Shown: positions 52,699 through 63,130, counted from the first letter of the stretch. The stretch: 64,000 nt of DNA from Locusta migratoria (GCA_026315105.1 CM048750.1:170280549-170344548); one strand, 5' to 3'. The notes: generated by a model from the letters alone, not told the origin. Made by a program: numbers and translations.

Positions 52699-53030
52699 CC
52701 TACTTCACAAAGCTTCTTTACTGTTGAGAGCTGAATGACTGTAAATTAATATTTATTACCTTTTAGTCTCCTTTTTGTATCATTGTGTTTGCTTTTCGTG
52801 TGTCTCAAGATGTTTCACTACCTAACAGTGGACAACATCACAATACAACCAACTTTCTAAATTCTCCCGGTTGTCCATCATTTCACGAGTGATTTTTTTG
52901 TAACCTTCATAGTAAGTAATAATGTGTGATTGTGCATAGTGGCTTCTTTCGTTATTAACCAGAGGAATCATGAACTGGTTCAAAGACAAAAAAGTGTTTT
53001 CAGTATATCAAAAATTTACTGAAAGAAATT
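52699..53030. other. No gene recognised
   Basis: AT-rich, no motif. Confidence 0.35.
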
Positions 53031-53232
53031 CTTCTAAAATGTTTAAATGTTTGTAAATCTAAGGGATTTAACTACTTTGGTCATTAGTCCCTAAACTTAC
53101 AAACTACCTCAACTAACTTATCCTAAGAACAACACACACCCATGCCCAAGGGAGGACTCGAACCCCTGACGGCAAACGGCCGCGCACACCACAGCTGGAC
53201 GCCTTAGTGCGCAAGGCTATTCTGCCGCGACC
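53031..53232 (-). mobile_element. tRNA-headed SINE, family D (diverged)
   Basis: The head TCGCGGCAGAATAGCCTTGC and a tail with GGGACTAATGACC are related to families A-C but clearly older. The flanking aagaaatt (53023-53030 and 53233-53240) is a probable TSD. Confidence 0.75.
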
Positions 53233-53254
53233 AAGAAATTGTTTCAATATGAAA

Positions 53255-53570
53255 GCTGTTTGCTTTTAATAGATCAATAATTTTATCGTTAACGAAAACA
53301 GTTTCAGAACGAAAAGTGTCACTTCATAATATGTCAATAATTATATTGTTATGAAAAATTTTCAAAATGATCGATGAATGTTTTTAGAACCTCAGTTCAT
53401 TGCAAAAAAATCCAAAATTAAGGGTGATTGTTTTTAGTATGTCAATGATTTTATTGTTAAACGAATTGTCAAAAACGAAGGGTGCTTGTTTTTAGTTTCT
53501 TAATAAATTTGCTGTTAAAAAATAAAAGGTTTGTTTTTATTATGTCAAAAAATTGATTGTCAAATAAAGA
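53255..53570 (+). repeat. Degenerate minisatellite, 50-60-bp unit
   Basis: About five units share TTGTTTTTAGTATGTCAATAATTTTATTGTTA-like sequence in the same orientation, with the best pair at 53420-53520. Confidence 0.55.
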
Positions 53571-53639
53571 AATGGACTGAATTTAATTTCGTCAAGCAAA
53601 ACGAAGTCGCGGCTAGCGGCTAGTGGCTTTATATGTATA

Positions 53640-54230
53640 GGGGCGATCAAAAAATGTATACATCCTTTGCCTAATATAGTAATAACAAGTTTCAGATCGT
53701 ATTGGCTACAGGGTTAAGTTGTAAAAGTTGGTATTAACAGTTAGCATTAGTGTTTGGAGGTGTTCTGTGATAGATGGCAGTAATATTTTTGTAGGGAAAA
53801 AGAGAGACTTCTGCACAAGTATGTCTGACTTTCCAGTAGCGAAAAAGTATTTTGAAATGATATTGGAAGTTGAAAAAAGTCAATGAAGTACAACGGCATT
53901 GGAGGCAACAATGTGGAAAGGAAACATCAGCATTCGTCGTCTTCGCGATAAGTCTGACTGAAAAATATTGGATATGCATAAGGGCCGACCAGGCCGGTCA
54001 CGCACGACAAGTAAAGGGTCTTCTGTTGCATTTATTCTCACGGTCACCACGAAAGTCGATATCACTATGTGAACGTCAAACAGGCGTCATTAGGGCTAGT
54101 ATATGTCGTATTGTACGGAGAGCAAAATGGAAAGTTTACGTACCACAACTATTACACACAGTGAACGACGACGACACTGACAAAACATGTGTTTTGTGAA
54201 TGGTGTCTCATGCAGGTAGAAAATCCCACC
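53640..54230 (+). mobile_element. Mariner-like element, 5' part
   Basis: The left end GGGGCGATCAAAAAATGTAT follows TA at 53638-53639. It resembles the ends at 989, 21277 and 62053. The coding region begins but the 3' half is replaced by unrelated sequence at about 54230. Confidence 0.65.
53853..54200 (+). pseudogene. Mariner-like transposase, DNA-binding N-terminal half
   Basis: NEVQRHWRQQCGKE (first helix-turn-helix region) is followed by a shifted IRRLRDKSD and KGRPGRSRTTS-type linker. In the main frame come HLFSRSPRKSISLCERQTGV, IRASICRIVRRAKWKVYVPQ and LLHTVNDDDTD. The pattern QxxWR, then RSPxKS...C...G(V)...S..RIL(x)RxKW is the N-terminal half that the copies at 1167 and 21427 lack. A stop follows at 54197. 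No catalytic residues remain. Confidence 0.65.
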
Positions 54231-54554
54231 ATTCTTGCCTCGCCGTGTCGCAGCACGTGTGTGACAGAGACGACGCGAAAGTTTAGCATGAGCACAAAAG
54301 GTTCGGATTTATGTGTAACATTTTTTATGCTTAGCAGGAAGATTTTTTAAGCCTGATTAATGCTTAATATAACACTCCACCATAAATATGTCACTACGAA
54401 AATCAACATTCCGTAACACGCGAGGGGATTGAAAGAACAGACAGAAGGGAACTGATTACTAAATTAAAAGCACTATTGCCACGATCTGAAGAGGCACGTC
54501 TTGTTTATTCTGAAAGAAAACCAAAAATATACCTTTTTTTAATTGTACGTATGG
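54231..54554. other. No gene recognised
   Basis: AT-rich. The right part probably belongs to the coding region of the hAT remnant that follows, but no motif is visible. Confidence 0.35.
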
Positions 54555-55030
54555 TCACATCCGGGAGTAGACAATCATTACAGAAAAAATTTCGAAGATA
54601 GGTTTGAAGAAATAAAAGTTCACTCAAAAGATTTTATGATGCCTCCTGTGCACGCAGAGCATGTCCCATCAAGTCTCGAAATTGGGCTGTCAGAACTACA
54701 GTACAATTCATTTTCGACAGACTGCTATTACCATTTGTCTACAGTAGTGATCTAAATTCCTTTGTATAAAGGCTTTGATGAACAAGAATTCCTGAGGATT
54801 CATGTCCTTGCCCTAAAATGTGTTGCAATGTTATGAGCAACGTTCCTTCGTGAACAAAGGTTTCCAATTATGAATATTAACGAAACAAAAACAAGGTCAA
54901 GTTTAATGAATCGTTGCAAGCTGTATTTCCAATTGTAACTGCCAAAACTATTGTACCTAATATGAAAAAATTAGTTTCTACAATGTGATGCCAAAGATCA
55001 ACAAAGAATGTTGGAAATCAGTACAAAATG
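54555..55030 (+). pseudogene. hAT-type transposase, C-terminal dimerisation region
   Basis: The frame from 54567 reads NHYRKNFEDRFEEIKVHSKD, then EIGLSELQYNSFSTD, a stop, FDEQEFLRIHVLALKCVAML, a stop, ATFLREQRFPIMNINETKTR and SSLMNRCKLYFQL. The RF.dl, E..ELQ, CE..FS.MN..K.K.RS.L order is the hAT C-terminal dimerisation region of the SCAND3/ZBED5-like type. Key Cys and Ser of the CEQxFS motif are changed to Arg and Pro. Repeat Q follows directly. Confidence 0.65.
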
Positions 55031-56415
55031 CACCCGAGTTGGAGAGGCCTGGTCTAAGTAGAAATATGAAGCGGCTAGGCTGTTTTCCAAGTGTGTTCAT
55101 TGTTTGGTTTATGTGTAAAAGTGCCAACACCACCCACAACCCAATAGAGGCGTGTTCCAAAGATTTGTATTGACATACCGGTACTTTTCCAACGTGCCTT
55201 AATACTGAGGTCTTACTATATATAATTATAAGGTTGCACTGGTACGAATTATATCGTGAGTTTAATTTTAATTGACCGCATTTCACGAGGAGAACACGGT
55301 GGCGTGTTTTGGCTGTCATACCTATTTCGCGGCGGAGTGGCCGAGCGCATTGGGGCGCTATGCTGAGATGCGCGAGGCCGTTCTCCGTCGGGGGTTCGAA
55401 TCCCTCCTCGGGCATGGATGTTTTTGCCGTCTTTAGTATAAGGTAGTTCATAAATAGTTTATAAGTCTAGGGACTGATGGCCCCGGAGTTAAGTCCCATA
55501 AGCTTTACAAACATTTCAACATTTGAATTTGATACATATTTCACAAGTTAATACGTTCTGTGCGTCACCTCGACGCCATAGTTCAAATGGGTTCGGGTAC
55601 TTTCCTCATTTGGCCAGATACTCGCGCATACTTAATCTAAGTGGTACAGCGAGAGGGGAAGGAAATGTCTGTGGCCTTTTACAGGGAAACATGCCATAAT
55701 TTGCCTGATGTGATCTTGGGGAAACCACGGAAAAACAAGATCAGGATGGGTAAGTCCGACAGAAATCGGTAAATGTTACGTTGAACTTGAAATCTGCCAC
55801 TGCCAACCTTAGCACCCTAATAGTATTAAAACAGGCTTAAGTTTGCATCTATTACTACAATCAGGATCAAGTTTGTCATTTGGGCATAAACGTTTATGTA
55901 CAGGTACTACGCTTTTACTTGATCTCATTACTTTTCACCATCATTTCTAACTTATAAGATAATCGGAAACGGAACATTTCAATAGTTTGTTAGCGCTAAG
56001 CAAGATGGCGTACTTTTTTACCTTCTAATTCTGCTCGGGGCCAAGACAAGACTCTTAAACAGTTATGTCATATACTCAATAAGAAAGTCTAATGCTTTAC
56101 TCTGTTTCAGATCAGTAAGGTTTGTCTGCAACTTTAAGAATATAAGAAAGGCTACTACATTATTCTAATTTTTAACCACAACATGTATTTGTCTTCAACC
56201 TTCTTTTTTTTATATAGACACTGTTCAGCTTTGTCTAAGCTTTTAAAATATTTCGTGCCACAACTGGCTTGTCACCAGAGATCCAAACTATCATACACTA
56301 GATTCTCGCCAAACTGACCATGATTCTCACAGTCTGCTAAAAGTGCTCCATATTTATATGGTCAACCCCCCCCCCCCCCCTTAAAAACAATCCTGGTGGA
56401 GCCCGTGCTTTCAGC
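55030..56415 (+). repeat. Unknown repeat family, copy Q (partner P at 34465-37495)
   Basis: It is the inverted partner of P. It holds one insertion P lacks (SINE at 55329-55531) and shows empty sites for P's Tc1 (56100), SINE C (55968-55978) and SINE A (near 55599-55620). A C17-like run is at 56367-56383. It probably represents the 3' non-coding part of the hAT element whose transposase ends at 55030. Confidence 0.7.
55329..55531 (+). mobile_element. tRNA-headed SINE, family B, in repeat Q
   Basis: Head GCGGCGGAGTGGCCGAGCGC, B box GGTTCGAATCC. The flanks atacctatttc / atacatatttc (55318-55328 and 55532-55542) are a TSD with one change. P shows the empty site near 37206-37216. Confidence 0.9.
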
Positions 56416-56458
56416 GAAACATCGTCGAAGCAGACTTTGGGTAGCCAAGGCTGACGAT

Positions 56459-56643
56459 TTTCAAATGTTTGTAAATCTATCGGACCAAAGTACGTGGTCA
56501 TCAGTCCGTAGCTTACAAACTACTTAAACCTAGGTAAACTAACCTACGGACAAACATACCCGGAGGACCCGAACCTCCACGGCCGAGCAACCGCGGGCTC
56601 CGCAGCGAGACGCTTCAGACCGCTCGGCTACTCCACTGCGGCC
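56459..56643 (-). mobile_element. tRNA-headed SINE, family C
   Basis: A full head (CCGCAGTGGAGTAGCCGAGC) and tail, but the CA-rich and B-box-adjacent part is shortened. ggtagcc occurs on both sides (about 56440 and 56649), a possible displaced TSD. Confidence 0.8.
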
Positions 56644-58929
56644 CACGAGGCGGTAGCCTTGCTTACTGTACGACACAAAGTTGTACGCCTCGCCTGGACT
56701 CATCGATATCTTGTTTTTTTCTTTCTTTATTTATTTATTTATTTTAATTTTTCCCCTTTTATTGTTATTTCAACTCCGGCACGCCCGACTGGGCGAATCG
56801 GCGGGCTGTCAGCAGCGTCTTGGCCGCTCTTAGGCCTACAGAGTTATAACATTGAAACGATACCGTAGTATCATTCCATTAAATCCTTGTATACTACAGT
56901 GTACATTACTTTCATCTGATTATCATTTCGTAAAAGTGTGCTTGGCCTTTAGTGCCACTGTAATGGGGGATGTACTAGGTGGAGACAAGAATGCTTTATT
57001 ATTTATTAAAATTGTTATTGCAGGACAAATAAGTGAGCGCCGCTCGCATAAGGAGCTTTGCTCCACAGTATCCAACTCTTCTTATACCCTATGTGATTGT
57101 GTGTGTGAGGGTCTGTAAGTGTGCATGAAGCCGCGGCTGGGAAGGCAGAGATGCAGAACACTCGGTAGGTTTGCCAACTTTAGTTTTGGGGTGTGGCAGA
57201 GAGGTTTCCTAGGGGATGAGATGGTCAAGTGGCTGCGACTTCCTTCAGAATTCGGAGGTTGGCAGAAGATCCCGTTAGATCACAAGCCAATGAGGGCGCG
57301 GCTACTCGCGAACTGGAACGGGAGGATCGGTTAGGACGGGGAGCGGCCACGATAGAGAGAACGTTTCCGGCTGTCGAAGAGGAAGGATGTGAGTATGGTG
57401 GCCTCCGTGGTAAAGTATCAGGAACTGTGTTGGTTGTGTTAATTCTGTCTCTATTTCAGCGGGGAAATGATTTTGTATAATGGGAATCTTGTGCATAGCT
57501 ACGTGGGTGCAGTATGAGAGAGTAAAGAATGTACGGTATGAATGTAAGGTTACGATCCTTGTCTCAATCCTTTGACAATCCATTGGTGATAAATTTAGTG
57601 AATGAATTGGTGGCTTGTTCCAGCTTAGGATTTTCCAGGCTCGTTTCTGGTGAGGGGAGAGAGGGACAATGGCGAGTGCCAGGCGGAGTGCAGTGCACAG
57701 CGTGAAATAAAATATTCTAATACTACTTGCATTTGAAGTAATACGATGCAGTTAGGAACCTTTAAGGCCCTCATTACAAAATAGCATGTTGGCAAATAAA
57801 CAATACATTAGCTGATATAGTCACATCTGGCGTGATATGTTTAATTGACTATGAAAAGTAATAAATTACCAATGAATACAAGACAGTTACACAACTAGCA
57901 TGGCAATGTTTTGTTTATAAAAATAATATATTAACTATTTCTCATTTTATTTTCAATTAATCTTGTGTATTTTATCTTGAAATATTCAGTTAAATCACTT
58001 ATCTGTGATATAAGATATTGCACGATTATAATAAATAGTGCAAAGGATGTTTATACCAATATAAAAACCTAATAAGAAATTTGTTTAATGTGTAGTGTAA
58101 TTATTTTGATTTTAAGTAAAGTTTTAGAGATGTATTGGCTGAGCGCTGTACGTTGGCAAGTCGGTTAGAACAGCTCACCGGAAGTTGATGACGTAGGGAA
58201 AAAAACCGGCAGTTGGGTTTTGGGCGCGCGCGCACCAAGTTGTATCGAGTGCTACTGTGTGTTGTGAATATTTAGCCAGTGGAACAAGGTGTGCATCGCC
58301 CTAAATTAAAGTAACTGTGTTTTGATAATGTAACACGTGTAGGCATGAACGTAAACGGTGTTTGAGACAGGCACATAGTGTGAAAACAATTTGCGACAAA
58401 TACTCATTTTGTCTGGGGGCTCACGAGCCAGAACTTCATCTGATAAATGTGTCGACGTACAGACGTATCAGCCACAGGGTTTTAATATGGTGTAATAAAC
58501 AACATAAAGTGAACTTTCACGTGTTTTCAAAAATAGTGGTTAGTACACCCTTTTCTCACATGAACTTACTTTATTATGATTTTTTTATTAATCATATGCA
58601 GGGAAGGAAAGCTGCGAACGTGTGATATCATCCCCTAGAAAACGAGTCAAACAGTAGCAATCACAGTTCCAGTGTTTTTGCATGTTTAGGAATATGGTTT
58701 GCAGTTGGTGGTTGTGAGTTTTAAAAATTAAACTTTCCCTATTTAAACTCTCATCCCGATCTTTCACCCTCGCAACTTATTGCAGGGTACAATATATTGT
58801 TCTAAGTAAATTTGACTAGCTGACTTTATCAACCAATAGAAACTAATCTTAACGCTGCTAAAAATGCTCTGCTAAAAACAAAAACTTTTCTTGGAGAGCA
58901 GAAGTGATTTGGAATTTGAAAAAAATGCT
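56644..58929. other. No gene recognised
   Basis: 56700-56760 holds T-rich and TTTA runs. 57120-57420 is GC-rich and could be part of an LTR or a promoter, but I see no defining ends. 57700-58130 is AT-rich. 58180-58260 has a GCGCGCGCGC run. Frames here lack recognisable motifs. The start of the hAT element that ends at 60208 probably lies in this stretch. Confidence 0.35.
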
Positions 58930-59074
58930 GGTAGACGCAAGAGAAATCTCGGTAGCAGCCACCATTTCCGCATCATTTTCATCAGATATGGAACCAGTCC
59001 GTCTAAGACACAAGAAAATATAGTTTGGTAGTGAAGCAGATGATGAACCAATTCGTGACGAGCAAAATCATTTC

Positions 59075-59925
59075 AAAATTAATTTTTATTTTGCAACGTT
59101 GGATACTGCAATAAATTCAATTGACGAGAGATTTCATCAGATTAACAACCTCAATCGTGTATTTGGCTGCCTGAACAACATACGTGATGTACAAAATAAA
59201 ACTCCCAAAGCTGTTCTTGAAGAATGTGTTAATGTGGAAGAGTCTCTCACTCAGATATTGATGCTACTGATCTATGCAATGAATTATGAGCCATTGCTAG
59301 AAGAGTACCCAGTAACTCACGCCCAAAGGATGTTCTGCGTTAAATTTGTAAAAATTGACTTATAGACGTTGTACCTAATTTAGTTACTGCACTAATAATA
59401 ATAATTTCGTGTGGCTCATTGGCCTGGTGCAAGTCTTTGAAAGAGTGTTACATACTCTTCCTGTGTCTGTAGGAAGTGGTCAGCGCATCTTCCCGAAATT
59501 AAAACTCATAAAATATATCTGCTACCTGCAATGACTCCAGTGACTCAGGAAAGACTTGTGTGCCGGCCGCGGTGGCCGAGGAGACTGAGGCGCTCCAGTC
59601 ACGGTCTGCACGGCCACTACGGTCGGGGGTTCGAATCCCCCCTCGGGCATGGATATTTGTGCCGTCCTTAGTTGTAAGTAGTTTGTAAGTTTAGGGACTG
59701 ATGACCCCGTAGTTAAGTCCCATAGACTCTACAAACATTTGAACATTTGAACTTATGACCCTGTAGTTAAGTCCCATAAGTTCTACAAACATATGAACAT
59801 TTTGAAAGACATGTGGGGTTGGCAGCTTTATCAATAGAACGAGGAACAACAGATACAATTGGTTTACAAGATTTTTGCAGATTTTGCAAAATCCAAGGCA
59901 AGAAAAGTGAAATTTTTGTGACTTT
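59075..59925 (+). pseudogene. hAT transposase, ZMYM1-like C-terminal half, split by a SINE
   Basis: The plus strand reads FKINFYFATLDTAINSIDER, FHQINNLNRVFGCLNNIRDV, then broken, YLLPAMTPVTQERLV before the SINE, and GLAALSIERGTTDTIGLQDF with CRFCKIQGKKSE after it. The F.v..F...LD.AI.SI.ERF..., M.QERL..LA.LSIE order is characteristic of hAT transposases related to zinc finger MYM-type 1 proteins. Where a Gly-Glu-Arg-Ser-Phe-Ser-Lys-Leu core is expected, GQRIFPKLKLIK is found. Multiple stops. Confidence 0.7.
59561..59803 (+). mobile_element. tRNA-headed SINE, family A, with duplicated tail
   Basis: The TSD gaaagac(t/a)tgtg (59549-59560 and 59804-59815) encloses a 243-bp copy. After the normal tail (to about 59750), a second tail block repeats: TTATGACCCTGTAGTTAAGT through CTACAAACATATGAACATTT. 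Both tails lie inside the TSD. Confidence 0.9.
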
Positions 59926-60265
59926 TTGTATAATGAAACTTATAATTCTATCAATTATTGTAAACTGTCAATCAAAACCTTTTTAAAAGACAAATATAAA
60001 AACGATGAAAAAGTAACATTGTTGTATAAAAGTGTGTAATGTGTCCCATTTTAATGGGGGAAATATGTTTATGTAATATGTATGTTGTGTATTTGAATAA
60101 AAAAAAGATGGGATGTGTATTTTTCATTGATGGTTTATTGCGATTTTATTGAATGGGTGCCATTAAAATAATTTGCCTAGGGCGCCGAATTTGTTCGGAC
60201 CGGCCCTGACGTAGGCATGGCCAGGTGTGAGGCCTTCTTCCAGGTGGTGTTCGGCAAGGCCGTCC

Positions 60266-60476
60266 GCGGCCGGCGGCGCGGGCAAGACGAGGGCACGCGA
60301 CCGAGCGGTCTGCGGCACGCCAGTCACGGTCCGCACGGCCACTACGGTCGGGGGTTCGAATCCCCCTCGGTCATGGATATTTGTGCCGTCCTTAGTCTTA
60401 GCTAGTTCATAAGTAGTTTGTGAGCTTAGGGACTGATGACCCCGTAGTTAAGTCCCATAAGCTATACAGACAATTG
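60266..60476 (+). mobile_element. tRNA-headed SINE, family A variant
   Basis: B box and tail are typical. The head differs (GCGACCGAGCGGTCTGCGGC) with extra GC-rich sequence between the GGCCG start and the A box. No TSD was found. Confidence 0.75.
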
Positions 60477-60654
60477 ACTTTTCTTATTTTTGCGACCGCG
60501 GGGCGATGTTTAGCCATGCCTGGTGTAGGGTGTGTACATTTGTAGTGAAATTAGGCCCCTGATGCTAGATACGACTCTCGACAGGTGAGACGTACGTACG
60601 AATCCCGGCAGTTCACCTACATCCATTCATGTCCACTGAGCATTCCGACGACTA

Positions 60655-61187
60655 AATGTGGGCAATTCCGAGTTTAAATACCTGGCCACCAAATTCCCGA
60701 GACATGAACATTATTGAGCATATGTGGGGTGACTTGCAACGTGCTGTTCAGAAGAGACGACTATGCTCTCTCACTCTTACGGATTTGTGGGCAGCCCTGT
60801 ACGATGCAACGTGTCAGTCCCCTCCAGCACCACTTCTGACATTAGTCGAGTCCATGCCACGTAGTGTTGCGTCATTGCTACGCGCTCGAAAAATCAAATG
60901 TTAGTAAATCTATTAGACCAAACTGTGTGGTCATCGGTCCGTAGCTTACGAACTACTAAAACTAACTAACCTAAGGACAAACACACACACCCATGCCCCA
61001 GACAGGACTCGAACCTCCGACGGCGAGCAACCGCGCGCTCCGCAGCGAGGCGCCTTAGTCCGCTCGGCTACTCCACCACGGCAACGCGCTCGCGGGACCC
61101 TACAGGTGTACCTATTTCTTTGGTTCTCAGTGTATGGTAAAACGTACTTTTTACTTCATCTGTGTGTATACATTTTTGATCGACTTA
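60655..61187 (+). pseudogene. Tc1-type transposase end, split by a SINE
   Basis: WPPNSRDMNIIEHMWGDLQR contains the catalytic Glu (NIIEHMW). TDLWAALYDATCQ and VESMPRSVASLLRAR follow, then after the SINE the last codons (AGPYRCTYFFG-type, frame lost). The terminal sequence near 61160-61187 (TATACATTTTTGATCGACTT) resembles, complemented, the end at 53640. The 5' part is missing. Confidence 0.7.
60889..61083 (-). mobile_element. tRNA-headed SINE, family C, in the Tc1 remnant
   Basis: A full copy with the perfect 9-bp TSD acgcgctcg (60880-60888 and 61084-61092). Confidence 0.9.
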
Positions 61188-61467
61188 TACTTTCAAAATA
61201 TGCGAACAATATTTTCCACCAATAGTTACGCTGTATGTTACAATCATGCGCATATTCGGTGACGGAGGTCAAAAAGATTACTGAGACGAACATGACCACA
61301 GAGTATAACGTGCCGGAGACAGTGTTGCTTATCGCATTAGTAGCGCATCATGATTGTCTTCATTACGGAGATTTCTGAGTCTCACCGTGTTTGAACATCA
61401 AACATGCGTTCTGGCTGTGTTTAAAAAGTTTCCCTGGTTTGTTGTCACCAATTGAGTTAAAAATTAC
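61188..61467. other. No gene recognised
   Basis: Ordinary sequence. ACCAATTGAGTTA at 61448-61460 recurs in the same orientation at 61989-62001, on the other side of the palindrome. Confidence 0.35.
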
Positions 61468-61506
61468 TAAAAATTTCCGGGCTATTATGCCGTAGTCTAG
61501 TGGATT

Positions 61507-61704
61507 GCCGGCAGCGGTGGCCGAGGGGACTGAGGCGCTCCAGTCACGGTCAGCACGGCCACTGCGGTCGGGGGTTCGAATCCCTCCTCGGGCATGGATA
61601 TTTGTGCCGTCCTTAGAATTAGTTAGTTCATAAGTAGTTTGTAAGTTTAGGGACTGATGACCCCGTAGTTAAGTCCCATAAGCTATACAAACATTTTTAT
61701 TTTT
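61507..61704 (+). mobile_element. tRNA-headed SINE, family A, in palindrome arm
   Basis: The TSD tctagtggatt is perfect (61496-61506 and 61705-61715). The right arm of the palindrome keeps the single empty site (aatccactaga). Confidence 0.95.
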
Positions 61705-61857
61705 TCTAGTGGATTTATTGTCGAAACCCAACGTTTCGTCCCCGACTGCGGAGGACATTCTCAAGGGGGATCGCGTCACTTTGAATGTCCGATACACACC
61801 CTGGCTGCCAGGGTGTGCCAGGGTGTGTATCGGACATTCAAAGTGACGCGATCCCCC

Positions 61858-61891
61858 TTGAGAATGTCCTCCGCAGTCGGGGACGAAACGT
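61858..61891 (+). ncRNA. Hammerhead-like motif (weak candidate) in palindrome right arm
   Basis: TTGAGAA, then GTCCTC and GGGGAC, which pair as a 6-bp stem with one G-U, then GAAA. The first block departs from CUGANGA at two positions. The same sequence lies inverted in the left arm. Confidence 0.25.
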
Positions 61892-62052
61892 TGGGTTTCG
61901 ACAATAAATCCACTAGACCACGGCATAATAGCCCGGAAATTTTTTGTAACATTGACCATTCCGGCCGTGAAAGTTTACGTTTTACAATACCAATTGAGTT
62001 ACCGTACAGAAGTAGCGAACAGAGTCTGAGAATTGCGTGGAATATAGGCCTA

Positions 62053-62682
62053 CCGGGTAATCAAAAAGTCATTATAAATGTAAAAACTTAATAAATCACG
62101 GAATAATGTAGATAGAGAGGTAAAAATTAATACACATGCTTCGAATGACATGGGGTTTTATTAGGAAAAAAAAATTTAAATGCACGACCGATGGCGCTTC
62201 ATCTGACCAGAAAAGTAAAAATTAGCATAACAAATTAAGACAAAGCAAAGATGATGTTCTTTACAGGAAATGCCCAAAACGTTAACCATCATTCCTCAAC
62301 AATAGCTGTAGTCGAGGAATAATCTTGTGAACAGCAATATAAACTATTCCCGGAGTTATGGTGAGGCACTGGCGTCGGTTGTTGTCTTTCAGCATCCCTA
62401 GAGATGTCGGTCGATCACGATACACTTGCGACTTCAGGTAACGCCAAAGCCATTAATCGCACGGACTGAGGTCTTGGGACCTGGGAGGCAAAGCATGACG
62501 AAAGTGGCGGCTGAGCACACGATCACCAAACGACACGCAAAAGAGATCTTTCACGCGTCTAGCAATTTTGTTTTGTTTTGTTTTTAATAAAACCCCATGT
62601 CATTCCAAGCATGGGTGTCAATTTTTACCTTTCTATCTACATTATTATGTGATTTATTAAGTTTTCAAATTTATACTAACTA
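62053..62682 (-). mobile_element. Mariner-like element, minus strand, relative of 989-1797
   Basis: The left edge CCGGGTAATCAAAAAGTC follows TA at 62051-62052. The opposite terminal repeat is recognisable to about 62682, but its last bases are missing. On the minus strand the transposase end reads RSQDLSPCD, then TAA, then WLWRYLKSQVYRDRPTSLGM and LKDNN, with ILLRN-like sequence near 62300. The catalytic middle is deleted. Confidence 0.75.
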
Positions 62683-62739
62683 TCAGTAACGAAATTGAAG
62701 CCCTCGACGATAGTGTGAAATGCTAATCGTTAAAGATAC

Positions 62740-63130
62740 TGTGATCTTTAGTACTCTCCAGTACCGCCTTTAACTGTCGGAAGAACAGCACATCAAGTAG
62801 CCTGCAATCAGGAGGGATTGTCTTGTCTGCACGTAATGTTTCGAGGTCGAGTAGCATTGATGTGTCCTCTGGCGATACGTCCGAACTAAATAATTTGTTA
62901 TTAGGGCTGACAACATTAATCAGATTCTGTGATTTTTTTCCTGTTGCCCTTCATGCATGGCTCGCAAGATATCATGTGAGAAAAAGGCAAGTCGAATTTC
63001 ACACGAGCGGTGCATCCTCAAGCATGGGCAGACAATTTTCCGCCTCAGGGATAGTTGCAGACTATTTACATTAACATCATTTTGAGAAATCTTGAACATA
63101 TTATGTGAAACGAATGCCTCAAAGAGAGCA
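62740..63130 (-). mobile_element. LINE family 2 fragment, very diverged
   Basis: The clearest part is 62935-63025, where the minus strand reads SCEIRLAFFSHDILRAMHEG, matching the equivalent stretch at 12240-12310 of the other copy. The rest is only loosely alignable. Confidence 0.5.

Larger units (their letters stand above)
58930..60208 (+). mobile_element. hAT element (ZMYM1-like transposase), 3' part with terminus
   Basis: The right end is GTTCGGACCGGCCCTG at 60208, a hAT-type terminus (CAGGGCCGG when complemented). A matching left end was not found. A SINE with duplicated tail interrupts it at 59561-59803. Confidence 0.6.
61468..61945. repeat. Long palindrome with 11-nt loop; SINE in the left arm
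   Basis: The left arm (61468-61506 plus 61705-61805) is the complement of the right arm (61817-61945), nearly perfect. The loop is 61806-61816. Without the SINE the palindrome is about 270 bp. Each arm carries a UUGAGAA-hairpin-GAAA motif. No coding sequence. Confidence 0.85.

Noticed and set aside
57119..57760. A second solo LTR or host promoter
   Set aside because: GC-rich, but I found neither TG...CA ends with a TSD nor an exon-like frame, so it is left unassigned.
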